In this document: piece after piece, positions 1 through 10,704 of the stretch
Layout of the letters: the number at the start of each line of letters is the position of its first letter
Numbering within the stretch: position 1 is the stretch's first letter
Assembly (NCBI RefSeq): GCF_018130765.1
Contig: NZ_JAFCJZ010000021.1
Span: 96,046-160,045, forward strand
Direction: 5' to 3'
Source: Bradyrhizobium iriomotense
GTDB taxonomy: Bacteria; Pseudomonadota; Alphaproteobacteria; Rhizobiales; Xanthobacteraceae
DNA length: 64,000 bases
The notes under the pieces: generated by a model
What the model saw: the letters and a program-made list of their open reading frames with translations, nothing else
The model's database searches: none
What the model was told of the DNA's origin: nothing
Translations under genes and position numbers: made by a program

Positions 1-264
1 GTAGAGCTCGAGCGGACGGCCGAGCAGTCCGCCGGAATTGTTGATCTCCTTGATCACCATCTTGGCGACATTGGCGTCGGCATTGCCGGCATAGGCGATC
101 GGGCCGGTGAGGTCGGTGGCGATGCCGACCTTGATCGGGCCTTCCGCCGCGTTGGCCCAGTCGGCCGGGATCACCCAGCTGCCGACGCCGGTCGCAACCG
201 CGCCGGTGGTGAAGGCGAAATTGGAGAGGAAACGGCGGCGTGTGAGCTGAGTGCGATCAAACAT
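1..264 (-). CDS. ABC transporter substrate-binding protein, N-terminal part (runs off window)
   Basis: Only the first 88 codons lie inside the window. The N terminus MFDRTQLTRRRFLSNF carries a twin-arginine (RRRFL) motif, then a hydrophobic stretch and an Ala-rich cleavage region near residue 40, so export by Tat is likely. The mature start (GPIKVGIATDLTGPIAYAG) and the following NADANVAKMVIKEIN and GGLLGRPLEL are typical of type I periplasmic binding proteins of the branched-chain amino acid/urea/amide class. Its start lies 4 bp downstream of the permease stop, so the two are one operon with the amidase further upstream. An amide or urea derivative is a plausible ligand from context only. 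The ligand-binding half is not visible. Confidence 0.85.
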   Translation of the reverse strand, partial: MFDRTQLTRRRFLSNFAFTTGAVATGVGSWVIPADWANAAEGPIKVGIATDLTGPIAYAGNADANVAKMVIKEINNSGGLLGRPLELY

Positions 265-268
265 GTGG

Positions 269-1126
269 CTAAACCCCTTTTCCAGCGATGAGGCCCTGCG
301 GGCGGAATTTGATGAAGACAATGGCGAGCACGAAGACGAGGACGTCGGCGACGACGGGCGCCATCACCCATGGCAGTGCGGCACTCAGCGTGCCGATGAC
401 GCCTGCGCCCGCGACCGGTCCGATGAAGGAACCGACGCCGCCGACCATGACCGCGACAAAGCCCTGGATCAGGAAGCGCAGGCCGAGATCGGCAAACAGG
501 CTGAACACCGGCACGATCAGAGCGCCGGCAAGGCCGGCGAGCGCGGCACCGAACGCGAAGGTGGCGCCGTAGATCAGCGGCGTGGAGATGCCGGAGGCAC
601 GCGCCAGCGACGGGTTCTCCAGCGTGGCGCGGACGCGCAAACCAAAACTCGTGCGCGACAGCAGCAAATAGCAGCCGCCCATCACCAGCAGCGTGATGAC
701 GATGATGGTGAAGCGCCAGGCCGAGATGTGCATGGCGCCGATATCGATCGAGCCGCCGATCGGCTCGGGCACGGTGAGATAGAAGCCGCCGATCAGGCCG
801 CGCACGGATTCGCGGATGATGAGGCCGAGCGCATAGGTGCCGAGCATGGCGACGATGGGCGCGGCATAGAAGCGGCGGATGATCAGCGCCTCCAGTACGA
901 AGCCGAGCGCGCCGACCACGAAGGGTGCCGCGACCATGCCCGCCCAGATCGGCAGGCCCTTGGCGTAGGCGAGATAGGTGATGTAGGCCCCGAGCAGGAC
1001 GAACTCGCCTTGCGCGAAGTTGAAGATGCCCATCATGCTGGCGATGATCCCGAGCCCCAGCACGATCAGGACGATGATCGCGCCGAAGCTCAGGATCTCG
1101 AACGCCGCGACGAACGCGTTAGCCAT
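269..1126 (-). CDS. Branched-chain-type ABC transporter permease (LivH-like)
   Basis: This is a 285-residue polytopic inner-membrane protein. The family signature IFNFAQGEFVLLGAY near residues 33-47 is the one seen in LivH/UrtB-type permeases, and hydrophobic segments continue to the C terminus. The length is normal for the family. It would form the transmembrane channel of a HAAT-family importer together with the binding protein that starts 4 bp downstream. The second permease and the ATPases are not in the window and presumably lie past its left end. It sits 36 bp downstream of a signature amidase, so the substrate may be an amide rather than a branched-chain amino acid. That is inference from neighbours. 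Confidence 0.9.
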   Translation of the reverse strand: MANAFVAAFEILSFGAIIVLIVLGLGIIASMMGIFNFAQGEFVLLGAYITYLAYAKGLPIWAGMVAAPFVVGALGFVLEALIIRRFYAAPIVAMLGTYALGLIIRESVRGLIGGFYLTVPEPIGGSIDIGAMHISAWRFTIIVITLLVMGGCYLLLSRTSFGLRVRATLENPSLARASGISTPLIYGATFAFGAALAGLAGALIVPVFSLFADLGLRFLIQGFVAVMVGGVGSFIGPVAGAGVIGTLSAALPWVMAPVVADVLVFVLAIVFIKFRPQGLIAGKGV

Positions 1127-1162
1127 GCGTTGGTCGTCCGCTTATCTGCATCACTATCTCGC

Positions 1163-2677
1163 TCACATCTTCTTCCAGTCGCCGATCTGCTCGAAGGCAT
1201 GGGCGGCGCGGTAGATGGTGGATTCCTCGAACATGCGGCCGACCAGCATCAGGCCGACCGGCAGGCCGTCGACCATGCCGCAGGGCAGCGACATCGCGGG
1301 GTGATGGGTGATGTCGAACGGCGCGGTGTTGCCGATCATCTCGAGCGCGCGCGCGACGTATTCCTCGCGGCTGGCATTGGGCTCCGGCAGCTTGGTCGCC
1401 TTCATCGGCGTGGTCGGCAGCAAGAGCAGATCGTAATCCCCGAACGCCTTGTCGTAGGCCGCGGTCAGCCTGCGGGAGATATTGAGCGCCTTGCCGTAGA
1501 AGCGTGGACCGAAATTGTTGTTGATGTAGGTGCCCAGCATCATGAACAGCTTGGTGGTCTCGGACAGCGAGTCGGCCTGCCGGCGCCAGCCGCGATGAAA
1601 ATCCATCAGCGAGGTCGAATAGAGATCGCCGCGGCTGAGACCGTAGCCGTCGCCGAACATCATGGTCTGGGTCAGGCCTTCGGTGCCGATCGGGGTCCAG
1701 ATCGCGCCGCCCAGGAGGTGCATCGGGATCGAGACGGTCTCGACGGTGGCGCCCAGATCCTTGAAGCGCTTTGCGGCCTCGCGCACGCTTTCATTCACCG
1801 CAGCCTCGGCGACCGGCTGCTCAAAACCTTCCTTGAGGATGCCGATCTTCATGCCCTTGACGCCCTGGCCGAGCGCCTTGGTGTATTCATCGACCTTCGG
1901 GGCCTTGATGCGCGGATCGTAGCCGTCGTCGCCGGCGAGCACTTCAAGCAGCAGCGCGTTGTCGGCGACCGTCGCGGTCATCGGACCGGTATGGTCGACA
2001 TAGATCTCGATCGGCATGATGCCGGTATAGGGCACGAGGCCCCAGGTCGGCTTCATGCCGTAAATGCCGCAGAACGAGGACGGCATACGGATCGAACCGC
2101 CCTGATCGCCGCCGATCGCCATGTCGACCTCGCCGAGCGCGACCACGACACCCGAGCCCGACGACGAGCCGCCGGCCGAGTATCCCATCTTGTGCGGATT
2201 ATGCACGGGCCCGTAGGAGCCGGTGTGGCTGCCCCCGGACAGGCAGAAATGCTCGCAATGCACCTTGCCCTTGATCTCGGCACCGGCATCCAGCATGCGC
2301 GTGACGATGGTAGCGTCGAAATCGGGCACAAAGCCTTCCAGCGTCGATGAACCGTTGGTCATGGGCACGCCGGCCAGCATAATGTTGTCTTTCAGCGCAA
2401 CGGTCTTGCCCTTGAGCTTGCCGCTGGCAGCGCCCTTCACGGTCGACTTGCGATACCAGGCATTGCGCGGGTTCTCTTCGGCCGAGGGCCGATAGCCCGG
2501 CGTGCGCGGATATTTCACTTCCGGAATCTCGTCCGGCATCGTGGCAACGAGATTGTAGGCTTCGATCGAGCCCTGCATCAGGCCGCGGAACGAGGCGACG
2601 TCGTCGTCGGTGAGCGAAAGGCCGCATTGCTCTGCGACACTGCGAAGTTGGGCGGGCGTGGGAAGGACAACTGTCAC
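1163..2677 (-). CDS. Amidase-signature family amidase
   Basis: A 504-residue amidase that should hydrolyse a carboxamide to acid plus ammonia in the cytoplasm. The Ser-cisSer-Lys triad is visible: Lys96 in VALKDN, cis-Ser171 in GGSSSGSG and nucleophile Ser195 in DQGGSIRMP. The spacings of 75 and 24 residues match the family, and the numbering is the same as I recall for the Rhodococcus enantioselective amidase. The segment HTGPMTATVADNALLLEV and an N-terminal helical domain also fit that subfamily rather than GatA. It is probably first in an operon with the ABC permease and binding protein. The 165 bp upstream contain an AT-rich run (about 2775-2815) suited to a promoter. Substrate unknown. 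Confidence 0.92.
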   Translation of the reverse strand: MTVVLPTPAQLRSVAEQCGLSLTDDDVASFRGLMQGSIEAYNLVATMPDEIPEVKYPRTPGYRPSAEENPRNAWYRKSTVKGAASGKLKGKTVALKDNIMLAGVPMTNGSSTLEGFVPDFDATIVTRMLDAGAEIKGKVHCEHFCLSGGSHTGSYGPVHNPHKMGYSAGGSSSGSGVVVALGEVDMAIGGDQGGSIRMPSSFCGIYGMKPTWGLVPYTGIMPIEIYVDHTGPMTATVADNALLLEVLAGDDGYDPRIKAPKVDEYTKALGQGVKGMKIGILKEGFEQPVAEAAVNESVREAAKRFKDLGATVETVSIPMHLLGGAIWTPIGTEGLTQTMMFGDGYGLSRGDLYSTSLMDFHRGWRRQADSLSETTKLFMMLGTYINNNFGPRFYGKALNISRRLTAAYDKAFGDYDLLLLPTTPMKATKLPEPNASREEYVARALEMIGNTAPFDITHHPAMSLPCGMVDGLPVGLMLVGRMFEESTIYRAAHAFEQIGDWKKM

Positions 2678-2842
2678 GGCGCTCTCCTCTGAGGCTTCTT
2701 GATCCCTGGCTTTGGACGGAAGCCGCTCGCTCGCGCCTGCACGGCGCGGGCCAACCGGCTTCGCCTCGATATTACAGACGGAAATATTTTCCTTTTCAAG
2801 TATTATTTCGCAAGTCCACTGAACCGCATCAGCAGGTGCCGC

Positions 2843-4102
2843 TCAGAGCGTCTTGATGATCCTGAAGTCGAGACCGTCGGCTTCGGCGAGATACATCGGC
2901 ATCTCGGCGCGGCCGTCGCGAAGCGTCACGGGGCCGCGGCCCGCCGTATAGACGGTGTTGCGCGCAGCCTTGAGCAGCGGACGAAAGGCCAGCGAGCCGG
3001 CGCGGTTGGCGACGGATTCCAGGAAGCGCAGCCCCTCATAGTTCGACTGACCGACGGAGCCGACCGGCGGCGCGTTGGCACCGAACATGGAATGATAGGC
3101 ACTGAGGAACTCGTCATTGGCGCGCGAGGCCATGCCGTTGAAATAGCCGGAGGCGCAGAACAAATTCTCGGTGTTGTCGGCGCCGATGCCGAGCAGCACG
3201 GTCTCGTCCATCGCGCCCGCAAGCCGCAGCGTCGAGGTGGCAAGTCCCGCCTCCGCAAAGGCACGGTTGAAGGTGATGCTGTCGGTGCCGATCAGCGAGA
3301 TCAGCACGACATCAGGCTTGGCGGCGCGGATGCGCGCCAGATGCGGCTCGTGATTGTCCTCGCCGACGGGCACGAACTCCTCGCCGACCACCTGGCCGCC
3401 GGCCTCCTTGATGTAGCGCTTCACCGAACGATGCGACTGCCAGGGCCAGACATAGTCGCTGCCGATCAGGTACCAGCGCGCGGCCTTCTTGACGTCGGCC
3501 AGCCAGTGGATGGCGGGGCGGCTCTGCCAGCGCGGCGTCTCGCCGATCGCCATCACGCCCGGCGTGCGCTCGCCACCCTCATAGACCGGCGTGTAGATGT
3601 AGGGGATGCGGTTGCCGGTGACCTTGCGCAGCGCGACGCGGACGGCGCTGATATGCGAGCCCATGATGAGATCGACCTCGTCGAAGGCGATCGCCTGCTC
3701 GGCGCGGCACACCACCTCGTCGATCGGTCCGCCGGAATCGTAGATCGACAGCTCGAGTTCGCGACCCAGAATGCCGCCGCGCTTGTTGATCTCGGCGACC
3801 GCCAGCATCGCGCTGTTGGTGGAGGTCGGGCCCCAGATTCCGGGCGAACCGGTGAAGGTGAGGAAATTGCCGATGCGCAGCTTGTTGCGCGCGCCGCGGC
3901 GCTTCATGAAATGCGCATCGACCGGAGACAGGTCGAAGTCAGCCGCCGCCGACGACAGATTCCTGAACAGCAGGGACGGCGGCAACGCCGGACCGCCGTG
4001 AGCCGGGAAGTTTACCGTCGCGCGCACGCCAACTCCTGTCTGGCTCCAGACCTGAAAGCACATTGAGCAGGCGGCCGCGGCTTCCGCCCTTTTGTTGGGC
4101 AA
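2843..4102 (-). CDS. AmiC-like amide/urea-binding protein (type I periplasmic-binding fold)
   Basis: A 419-residue open frame whose part from about residue 72 is a Peripla_BP_5/6 domain. GNFLTFTGSPGIWGPTS, AVAEINKRGGILGRELEL, LIGSDYVWPWQSHRSVKRY and VLISLIGTDS resemble Pseudomonas AmiC and UrtA-type proteins. It differs from a normal binding protein because no signal peptide precedes the domain. Residues 1-65 look like non-family sequence, so the true start may be the ATG at 3907 (MKRRGARNKLRIGNF). A cytoplasmic AmiC-type sensor is therefore as likely as an exported transporter component. It lies upstream of the amidase operon on the same strand and is divergent from a MarR gene. Fold confident, role and start uncertain. 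Confidence 0.8.
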   Translation of the reverse strand: MPNKRAEAAAACSMCFQVWSQTGVGVRATVNFPAHGGPALPPSLLFRNLSSAAADFDLSPVDAHFMKRRGARNKLRIGNFLTFTGSPGIWGPTSTNSAMLAVAEINKRGGILGRELELSIYDSGGPIDEVVCRAEQAIAFDEVDLIMGSHISAVRVALRKVTGNRIPYIYTPVYEGGERTPGVMAIGETPRWQSRPAIHWLADVKKAARWYLIGSDYVWPWQSHRSVKRYIKEAGGQVVGEEFVPVGEDNHEPHLARIRAAKPDVVLISLIGTDSITFNRAFAEAGLATSTLRLAGAMDETVLLGIGADNTENLFCASGYFNGMASRANDEFLSAYHSMFGANAPPVGSVGQSNYEGLRFLESVANRAGSLAFRPLLKAARNTVYTAGRGPVTLRDGRAEMPMYLAEADGLDFRIIKTL

Positions 4103-4121
4103 TGATCCTATTTTGAAAATA

Positions 4122-4133
4122 TTGAATATTCAA
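4122..4133. promoter_or_regulatory. 12-bp perfect palindrome in divergent promoter region
   Basis: TTGAATATTCAA is a perfect dyad inside a very AT-rich stretch (about 4108-4145) between the AmiC-like gene and the MarR gene. MarR dimers usually bind such AT-rich palindromes next to their own gene, so this is a candidate operator. No experiment or second perfect copy supports it here; the AT-rich region upstream of the amidase shares only the short core TTGAAAA. Confidence 0.4.
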
Positions 4134-4182
4134 GAATTGAAGTGCATATAGATGCAGCATTGATTGCAAGACATTCACTCAT

Positions 4183-4650
4183 TTGGGTCAAGACGAAGTC
4201 TTAGCCGTGGCAAAACCGTCGAAAGAAAATACCCCGATCACCGAACATCTCGCTTACCTGCTCGCGCAAGCCAACCGGGAGATCAACCGGCAGCTGGAAC
4301 TGCGCTTGAGCAAGGAAGGCGTTCCGGTCGAGCAATGGCGCATCCTGAAAGTGCTGTCGGATGGCAACGGCCATTCGATGGGCGAGCTTGCGGACGCGGT
4401 GCTGCTCAACCATCCGACGCTGACCAAGATGATCGACCGCATGGTCTCCGACACGCTGGTCTATCGCGTGCAGGACCCGAACGATCGCCGCAAGGTTTTG
4501 ATGTTCATCTCCGACCGCGGCAAGGTGCTGTGCAAGAAGCTCAACTCGCTCGCGGTGGACCAGGAGGAGCACATCCTGGAGAGCTACGGCGACAAGTCGA
4601 CGAGCGAGCTCAAGCGGCTGCTGGAGAGCTTGATCGACAGCTCGAATTGA
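4183..4650 (+). CDS. MarR-family transcriptional regulator
   Basis: A 155-residue winged-helix regulator. The core EQWRILKVLSDGNGHSMGEL, then ALLNHPTLTKMIDRM (recognition helix) and the wing VQDPNDRRKVLMFISDRG with its DxRR motif, are classic MarR features. The start is ambiguous: TTG at 4183 or GTG at 4207 (protein then begins VAKPSKENTP); neither has a strong ribosome site. It is divergent from the AmiC-like gene and the amidase/ABC operon, so control of amide uptake and hydrolysis is the natural guess. The palindrome at 4122-4133 may be its operator. The ligand cannot be predicted. Confidence 0.9.
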   Translation: MGQDEVLAVAKPSKENTPITEHLAYLLAQANREINRQLELRLSKEGVPVEQWRILKVLSDGNGHSMGELADAVLLNHPTLTKMIDRMVSDTLVYRVQDPNDRRKVLMFISDRGKVLCKKLNSLAVDQEEHILESYGDKSTSELKRLLESLIDSSN

Positions 4651-4672
4651 GGCGCGGGTTTTCAATTCCAGC

Positions 4673-5021
4673 GTCGTCCTGGACAAGCGAAGGTCGCGAC
4701 TACGCGCAGCGTTGTCGCGAGCGGAGCGCAGATCCAGGACCCATTACCACGGCATTTGGTTTGACGAAGAACTCGCGGTCGCCAGCTTCACGCGACAACT
4801 TCGCCTTGGGCTAATGGGTCCTGGCTTTCGCCAGGACGACGACGGAGTGAGCTGCGAGATAGCCCACCCAACCAACGGTGTCGTCCCGGCGAAGGCCGGG
4901 ACCCATAACCACAGGATTGGGTTTGGCGAAGACTGCGAGTTGGGCTTCTTCGCGTGGTACTAAGACCGCACGCTATCGATAGATTCCGCGGTATGGGTCC
5001 CGGCCTTCGCCGGGACGACAG
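4673..5021. repeat. Cluster of REP-type palindromic repeats
   Basis: This gene-free stretch between the MarR gene and secA (404 bp in all) is almost entirely short repeats. It holds one pair beginning GTCGTCCTGG (4673) and ending with a GGCTTTCGCC palindrome (4812-4840), and another with the palindromes GGCGAAGGCC (4880-4907) and GGCCTTCGCC (4992-5021). Each unit has the form GTCGTCC-palindrome-GGACCCATA, arranged head-to-head with a spacer containing TTGGCGAAGACT. The same family recurs at 17.2, 33.3, 40.5, 60.6 and 63.1 kb. Confidence 0.85.
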
Positions 5022-5054
5022 CGCAACGCGCGCAGCGCCGTCGCGCCTCACACC

Positions 5055-7895
<2,841 letters not shown>

Positions 7896-8247
7896 GCCTA
7901 GTTCCTGTGTTCGCGATTCAACCGCGTTGCAGCCAAGAAGTTGTCACCCGCCTGCCTATCAACTCACCGTGACGCCTGATGGCATCAGAGCCCGGACTGC
8001 GGGGATCATCCGCCATATGGGTGGGAATTGGGCAAGTCTGGGTTCAACGGCCAAAAACGCAGCAAAATAAACGCCATCGCCATGGACGCGACCGGGCAGA
8101 GATATGGCCCGGTCATGGCCTTGTCAACGGCGGCCGCCCTGCCGCTAATTCATCATTTTGACAGACTTTTCGCGTTGCCAAGCCCCCCTGATTGGGCGAG
8201 TGTCCGCCCCGCTCGAGCAGCCCCCTGCTTCAACAAAAGGATTTTCC
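7896..8247. other. Divergent intergenic region between secA and the parvulin gene
   Basis: These 352 bp separate two divergent genes and should hold both promoters. I see no convincing gene, tRNA or strong terminator. A TTGACA hexamer occurs at 8158-8163, but no good -10 element sits 17 bp downstream, so I do not call a promoter. A weak inverted repeat around GATATGGCCCGGTCATGGCC (8101-8120) is the only dyad noticed. Confidence 0.4.
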
Positions 8248-9162
8248 ATGACCACCTCGTTCCCGGTAACCACCGGCCAGCGTCTCCGCCAAGCGTCCGC
8301 CCTGGCTGGCAGCCTCGCTTTGGCGCTGACCCTGGCGTTCGCCGGCCCGCTCCGGGCTGCCGACGATCCGGTCCTGGCGAAGGTCAATGGCGCTGAAATC
8401 AAGAAGAGCGACGTCGCCATGGCCGAGGAGGAACTCGGGCCGAGCCTCGCCCAGATGGACCCGGCCACCAAGGACGAGAACGTCCTGTCCTTCCTGATCG
8501 ACATGAAGATCGTCAGCAAGGCTGCCGAGGACAAGAAGGTTGCCGACAGCGAGGAGTTCAAGAAGCGCCTGGCGTTCGCCCGCAACCGCCTGCTGATGGA
8601 CAGCCTGCTGGCCAACGAGGGCAAGGCCGCCACCACCCCGGATGCCATGAAGAAGGTCTACGAGGAGGCCTCCAAGCAGATCACCGGCGAGCAGGAGGTG
8701 CGCGCCCGCCACATCCTGGTCGAGACCGAGGACGAGGCCAAGGCGGTGAAGGCCGAGCTCGACAAGGGCGCCGATTTCGCCGAGCTCGCCAAGAAGAAGT
8801 CCAAGGATCCGGGCTCCGCCGACGGCGGCGACCTCGGCTTCTTCACCAAGGAGCAGATGGTGCCGGAATTCTCGGCCGTGGCGTTCGCGCTCGAGCCGGG
8901 CAAGATCTCCGACCCCGTGAAGTCGCAGTTCGGCTGGCACATCATCAAGGTCGAGGAAAAGCGCAACCGCAAGGCGCCGGACTTCGAGCAGGTCAAGGCC
9001 CAGATCGAGAACTACGTGACACGCAAAGCCCAGGCCGACTACGTCGCCAAGCTGCGCGCCGAGGCCAAGGTCGAGCGGCTGGACCAGCCGGCGGCGGACG
9101 CCAAGCCGGCCGACGCGGCCAAGCCCTCCGACAGCAAGATGGCGCCGCCGGCGAAGAAGTAA
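8248..9162 (+). CDS. Periplasmic parvulin-type peptidyl-prolyl isomerase (PpiC/SurA-like)
   Basis: A 304-residue exported foldase. The ATG at 8248 was chosen over an upstream in-frame TTG because AAAAGG sits 7 bp before it and because it gives a normal Sec signal peptide (ALAGSLALALTLAFAGPLRA, cleaved before ADDP). A SurA_N-like helical region (about 35-140) precedes one rotamase domain. That domain shows EQEVRARHILVETEDEAKAV, FAELAKKKSKDPGSADGGDL, GFFTKEQMVPEFS and QFGWHIIKVEE. The C-terminal tail is Ala/Pro/Lys-rich. The protein should assist folding of outer-membrane or periplasmic proteins delivered by Sec. A single parvulin domain distinguishes it from canonical SurA. Confidence 0.93.
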   Translation: MTTSFPVTTGQRLRQASALAGSLALALTLAFAGPLRAADDPVLAKVNGAEIKKSDVAMAEEELGPSLAQMDPATKDENVLSFLIDMKIVSKAAEDKKVADSEEFKKRLAFARNRLLMDSLLANEGKAATTPDAMKKVYEEASKQITGEQEVRARHILVETEDEAKAVKAELDKGADFAELAKKKSKDPGSADGGDLGFFTKEQMVPEFSAVAFALEPGKISDPVKSQFGWHIIKVEEKRNRKAPDFEQVKAQIENYVTRKAQADYVAKLRAEAKVERLDQPAADAKPADAAKPSDSKMAPPAKK

Positions 9163-9207
9163 GAATTCGCTGTCACTTCGCGGACGCCAATAGTATCTAA
9201 CGTCGCA

Positions 9208-9231
9208 ATGGCCGGGCAAATGCCCGGCCAT
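9208..9231 (+). terminator. Stable hairpin after the parvulin gene
   Basis: ATGGCCGGGC and GCCCGGCCAT form a perfect 10-bp stem around an AAAT loop, 45 bp after the parvulin stop and 33 bp before argJ. No T-run follows, so it may be a weak terminator or an mRNA 3'-end-stabilising hairpin. Confidence 0.5.
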
Positions 9232-9263
9232 CTGCATATCCAGACCTCACCAAGGCACCCGCG

Positions 9264-10505
9264 ATGTCCTCCTCCGTCTCTCCCCTCGCCCCGAAACACG
9301 TTCCCGACATGCCCGTGATCGCGGGCATCCGCCTTGCGACGGCCGAGGCCGGCATCCGCTACAAGAACCGCACCGACGTGCTGCTGGCAGTGATGGACAA
9401 GGGCACGGCGGTGGCCGGCGTCTTCACCAAGTCGAAATGCCCGTCGGCGCCGGTCGAATGGTGCCGCGCCAAGCTGAAGGGCGGCAAGGCGCGCGCCCTC
9501 GTCGTCAATTCCGGTAATGCCAACGCCTTCACCGGCAAGACCGGCCGCGCCTCCACCGCGCTGACCGCGAAGATCGCGGCCAAGGCGGTCGGCTGCAGCG
9601 AGGGCGAAATCTTCCTGGCCTCGACCGGCGTGATCGGCGAGCCGCTGGACGCCACCAAGTTCGACGGCGTGCTCGGCCGCCTCGCCGAGGCCGCCGAGCC
9701 CGGCGATTACCTTGCCGCGGCCAAGGCGATCATGACCACCGACACCTTCCCGAAGGTCGCGACCGCGACCGTCAAGCTCGGCAAGGCCAAGGTCACCATC
9801 AACGGCATGGCCAAGGGCGCCGGCATGATCGCCCCCGATATGGCGACGATGCTGTCCTTCATCTTCACCGACGCCCCGATCGCGCCCGCCGCGCTGCAGG
9901 CCCTGCTCAAGGCTGGCGTCGAAGACACTTTTAACGCGGTGACGATCGATGGTGACACCTCGACGTCCGACACACTGCTGGCGTTCGCGACCGGCGCCGC
10001 CGCCGAACACGGCGCACCGAAGATCAGCCGCGCCAGCGATCCGCGCCTGAAGGCCTTCGTCAAGGCCTTCAACCAGGTGCTCGCCAACCTCGCTGAGCAG
10101 GTGGCGCGCGACGGCGAAGGCGCGCGCAAGCTGGTCGAGATCACCGTCGAGGGCGCCAAGACCAAGGCCTCGGCCCGCAAGATCGCGATGTCGATCGCCA
10201 ACTCGCCGCTGGTGAAGACCGCGATCGCCGGCGAGGACGCCAATTGGGGCCGCGTGGTGATGGCGGTCGGCAAAGCCGGCGAGCCGGCCGATCGCGACAA
10301 GCTCTCGATCTCCTTCAACGGCATCCGTGTCGCCAAGAGCGGCGCGCGCGATCCCGACTATGACGAGGCGCAGGTGTCGGAAGCGATGAAGGCGCCGGAG
10401 ATCGCAATCAAGGTCTCGCTCGGCCTCGGCAAGGGCCGCGACCGCGTCATGACCTGCGACCTCACCAAGGAATATGTGGCGATCAACGGGGATTACAGGT
10501 CTTGA
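9264..10505 (+). CDS. argJ: Bifunctional glutamate N-acetyltransferase/ornithine acetyltransferase
   Basis: A 413-residue ArgJ that recycles the acetyl group from N-acetylornithine to glutamate in arginine synthesis. The self-cleavage signature KGAGMIAPDMATMLSF places the catalytic threonine at Thr195; the family autoproteolyses before it into alpha and beta chains. TGVIGEPL (about 121-128) supplies the oxyanion-hole region, and the C terminus (DLTKEYVAINGDYRS) matches family ends. ATG 9264 was taken; the next in-frame ATG (MPVIAGIRLATAEAGI) at 9309 would also give a full catalytic domain. It stands alone, followed by a repeat. Whether it also makes acetylglutamate from acetyl-CoA cannot be told from sequence. 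Confidence 0.97.
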   Translation: MSSSVSPLAPKHVPDMPVIAGIRLATAEAGIRYKNRTDVLLAVMDKGTAVAGVFTKSKCPSAPVEWCRAKLKGGKARALVVNSGNANAFTGKTGRASTALTAKIAAKAVGCSEGEIFLASTGVIGEPLDATKFDGVLGRLAEAAEPGDYLAAAKAIMTTDTFPKVATATVKLGKAKVTINGMAKGAGMIAPDMATMLSFIFTDAPIAPAALQALLKAGVEDTFNAVTIDGDTSTSDTLLAFATGAAAEHGAPKISRASDPRLKAFVKAFNQVLANLAEQVARDGEGARKLVEITVEGAKTKASARKIAMSIANSPLVKTAIAGEDANWGRVVMAVGKAGEPADRDKLSISFNGIRVAKSGARDPDYDEAQVSEAMKAPEIAIKVSLGLGKGRDRVMTCDLTKEYVAINGDYRS

Positions 10506-10507
10506 GT

Positions 10508-10698
10508 CCTCTCCCTCTCCCCGTTCTTACGGGGAGAGGGTTGGGGTGAGGGGCCTCTCTCCACGAGTGAGATCGCCGAGAGACCTGTACCCCCTCACCC
10601 GGATCGCAAGAGCGACATAGCCGAAGCGCGGCTTCGGCGTTACTTCAGGACGGCTGCCCAAGGCGGCCTATGCCTCTCCCCGCAAGCGGGGAGAGGTG
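10508..10698. repeat. Palindromic repeat of the CTCTCCCC/GGGGAGAG class
   Basis: After argJ, CTCTCCCCGTTCTTACGGGG starts an inverted repeat that continues as AGAGGGTTGGGGTGAGGGG. A second arm, CCCCTCACCC, and a final CTCTCCCCGCAAGCGGGGAG close the element. It resembles the elements at 35.4, 42.6 and 55.9 kb but has a different spacer (with CGAAGCGCGGCTTCGG). It could also terminate argJ and the convergent TadG-like gene. Confidence 0.7.
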
Positions 10699-10704
10699 AG
10701 CAAA

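Noticed and set aside
251..2350. A 699-codon open frame antisense to the permease and amidase genes
   Set aside because: Its protein is Arg/Asp/His/Gly-rich with no domain; the high GC3 of the real minus-strand genes removes stops from this frame. Several similar long antisense frames (for example opposite secA and phbA) were dropped for the same reason.
4673..5021. CRISPR array
   Set aside because: The repeats are palindromic, unevenly spaced and inverted relative to each other, with related spacers; no cas gene is nearby. They are REP-type elements.
8158..8187. TTGACA promoter for the parvulin gene
   Set aside because: No acceptable -10 element at the right spacing.
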